DNA from: Candidatus Kerfeldbacteria bacterium
GTDB taxonomy: Bacteria; Patescibacteriota; Patescibacteriia; PEXW01
Assembly (NCBI GenBank): GCA_903867845.1
Contig: CAIPSZ010000072.1
Span: 1 to 5,262, forward strand
Length of the DNA stretch: 5,262 nucleotides
Direction of reading: 5' to 3'
Shown: in pieces, positions 4,484 through 5,262 of the stretch
How positions within the stretch are numbered: position 1 is the first letter of the stretch
How the letters are laid out: each line of letters begins with the position of its first letter
Notes under the pieces: generated by a model
What the model was told of the DNA's origin: nothing
Database searches by the model: none
The model's input: only the letters and a program-made list of their open reading frames with translations
Position numbers and translations under genes: made by a program

Positions 4484-4489
4484 TATACT
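4484..4489 (+). promoter_or_regulatory. Candidate -10 box for the VOC gene
   Basis: TATACT lies 29 bases before the VOC start codon and would begin transcription near 4496, leaving a leader of about 23 bases without a Shine-Dalgarno. The -35 region (4461-4466, TAGTAT) is poor. It falls after the possible terminator, as expected for a separately transcribed gene. Confidence 0.45.
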
Positions 4490-4518
4490 CGGAGTCCTCA
4501 CCCTAACCAAACACCCGT

Positions 4519-4896
4519 ATGGACAAAGTCGTGCACTTCGAAATAACCACCGCGGACCAGAAACGGGCGGAAGACTTTTACAGTAAGGTTTTCGGTTGGA
4601 AGATTAGCCCGATGCCAGAAATGAGCTACACCATGCTGGAGACCACGGAAACCGAGCCCAAGGTCGGCCCGACTAAGCCCGGTGCCATTAACGGTGGCAT
4701 GATGAAGCGAACTGACGATATCAAGAATCCAGTTATCACGATTCAGGTGGATGACATTGAGGCGAGTCTGAAAACAATCGAGCAGAATGGTGGGAAAACC
4801 CTTAAACCCAAACAGGACGTCGGTGGCATGGGTTTCTCGGCATACTTCATCGATAGTGAAGGCAATGTGATGGGCCTCTGGCAGATGCCAAAGTAA
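4519..4896 (+). CDS. VOC (glyoxalase/bleomycin-resistance/dioxygenase fold) family protein
   Basis: The 125-aa protein shows the paired beta-alpha-beta-beta-beta modules of the vicinal oxygen chelate fold. The first module is VVHFEITTADQKRAEDFYSK followed by VFGWKI (residues 4-29). The second starts at PVITIQVDDIEASLKTIEQNGG (71-92) and ends YFIDSEGNVMGLWQMP (109-124), the usual D..GN..GLWQ close. The family includes glyoxalase I, fosfomycin and bleomycin resistance proteins and ring-cleaving dioxygenases, and many small members have unknown substrates. H6 could be a metal ligand, but the Glu often found in the last strand is replaced around MGLW, so metal-dependent catalysis is uncertain. 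It resembles the single-domain predicted lactoylglutathione-lyase-like proteins common in bacteria. ATG at 4519 opens directly into the first strand; no Shine-Dalgarno is present. The stop is TAA, and a hairpin terminator follows 23 bases later. Confidence 0.9.
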   Translation: MDKVVHFEITTADQKRAEDFYSKVFGWKISPMPEMSYTMLETTETEPKVGPTKPGAINGGMMKRTDDIKNPVITIQVDDIEASLKTIEQNGGKTLKPKQDVGGMGFSAYFIDSEGNVMGLWQMPK

Positions 4897-4919
4897 GTAT
4901 TATTTGCTTACCGAATTAG

Positions 4920-4950
4920 AAAGGAGGATACTATACGTATCTTCCTTTTT
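4920..4950 (+). terminator. Rho-independent terminator after the VOC gene
   Basis: A 12-bp stem, AAAGGAGGATAC (4920-4931) with GTATCTTCCTTT (4937-4948), containing one G-U pair, closes a five-base loop and runs into five T (4946-4950). It ends 11 bases before the next start codon. The stem also holds GGAGG, and TACTAT (4929-4934) with TTGCTT (4904-4909) could be a weak promoter with a 19-base spacer, so the site may have more than one role. Confidence 0.75.
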
Positions 4951-4961
4951 GATTTACACAT

Positions 4962-5262
4962 ATGTACATCTTCGGGATCATTGTGTTCATTGTTGGTGGG
5001 GCAACTTTTTTCTGGGGACGACGCCAGAAACAGCTAGGTGCGGAAATGGAAAAGGGGACGGTGATTCCCGTGAAAGACGCCCAAGCCGGCGCAACAGTCG
5101 AACTCTATGGCAATGTGGTCAGCCAGCAGCCGCTCAAGACTCCGTTCGGTGGCCGTGAGTGTGTGTACTACGAGTACTCGTTAGAACGACAGGTGGAACG
5201 ACGTGATGCGCAAGGGCAACTAAGTATGAGTTGGGAAAACGTTTCCAGCGACCGGCAAATGG
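4962..5262 (+). CDS. GIDE-domain membrane protein, N-terminal part (runs off the window)
   Basis: The first 100 residues are visible. Residues 1-18 (MYIFGIIVFIVGGATFFW) form one hydrophobic N-terminal membrane segment followed by GRRQKQ, so the rest is probably cytoplasmic. Next come VIPVKDAQAGATVELYGNVV and PLKTPFGGRECVYYEYSLER, then SWENVSSDRQ. This is the pattern of the GIDE domain (named after a eukaryotic E3 ubiquitin ligase): an SH3-like 'a..G.v....PL.aP..g..CvyY...ver' strand set followed by a W..v.s block. In bacteria such proteins carry no known ligase activity and often sit beside lemA or a membrane peptidase; no such neighbour is seen upstream here. The start is ATG at 4962, which gives a complete membrane helix. 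No Shine-Dalgarno is present, and the VOC terminator ends only 11 bases before it. An overlapping frame (4904-5158) is out of phase and lacks any family pattern. Confidence 0.75.
   Translation, partial: MYIFGIIVFIVGGATFFWGRRQKQLGAEMEKGTVIPVKDAQAGATVELYGNVVSQQPLKTPFGGRECVYYEYSLERQVERRDAQGQLSMSWENVSSDRQM

Noticed and set aside
31..4896. Alternative genetic code with TGA as glycine
   Set aside because: The conserved ATP synthase proteins contain no in-frame TGA and encode glycine by GGN throughout, so the standard code suffices.
4904..5158. 84-aa + strand frame after the VOC gene
   Set aside because: It overlaps the GIDE gene in another phase, runs through the terminator hairpin and ends in low-complexity Arg/Ser sequence without any family pattern.
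31..5262. tRNA, rRNA or riboswitch
   Set aside because: No cloverleaf, CCA-ended acceptor stem or conserved rRNA/riboswitch core was seen on either strand; the hairpins found are terminators or intergenic repeats.

Overview
The window most likely comes from a small-genome, uncultivated bacterium, plausibly Patescibacteria/CPR. That is an inference from three things: an F-type ATP synthase operon end with orphan small genes lodged in it, palindromic intergenic repeats in almost every spacer, and poor Shine-Dalgarno use on most + strand genes. It appears to be the end of a metagenomic or single-cell contig, because the first 30 bases match an Illumina TruSeq adapter with one T missing. The standard bacterial code fits. 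None of the eight stop codons seen is TGA.

Layout. (1) 31-272 is the 3' end of atpG (ATP synthase gamma). (2) 273-1544, a spacer that is normally very short, holds a 114-bp palindromic element (285-398) and two minus-strand single-gene units. Unit 1 encodes a 72-aa DUF4177-like protein (477-695) and unit 2 a 127-aa Cys-rich, probably zinc-binding protein (1007-1390). The two proteins are unrelated, yet both genes sit in nearly the same shell: a 64-bp palindromic block whose edge is a consensus -35 box upstream, and a repeated terminator hairpin downstream. (3) 1545-2915 is atpD (beta) and 3011-3430 is atpC (epsilon). A palindromic repeat of the TCATTGCGAG type fills the atpD-atpC spacer. (4) A terminator after atpC is shared, tail to tail, with a third small minus-strand orphan (3500-3739, 79 aa). 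(5) 3881-4429 is an HD-domain phosphohydrolase, 4519-4896 a VOC/glyoxalase-fold protein, and from 4962 to the window end the start of a GIDE-domain membrane protein.

How the genes work together. AtpG, AtpD and AtpC are gamma, beta and epsilon of F1: beta carries the catalytic sites, gamma is the rotor shaft and epsilon the regulatory rotor subunit. The order G-D-C is the canonical operon end. The minus-strand units carry their own strong promoters that fire against the operon, so they look like acquired passengers and not operon members. The downstream genes (HD, VOC, GIDE) look like separately promoted single genes with no obvious shared pathway.

The most interesting signal is the pair of minus-strand units: unrelated ORFs exchanged inside a conserved promoter-edge and terminator shell, which suggests a small mobile or recombining gene-cassette family.
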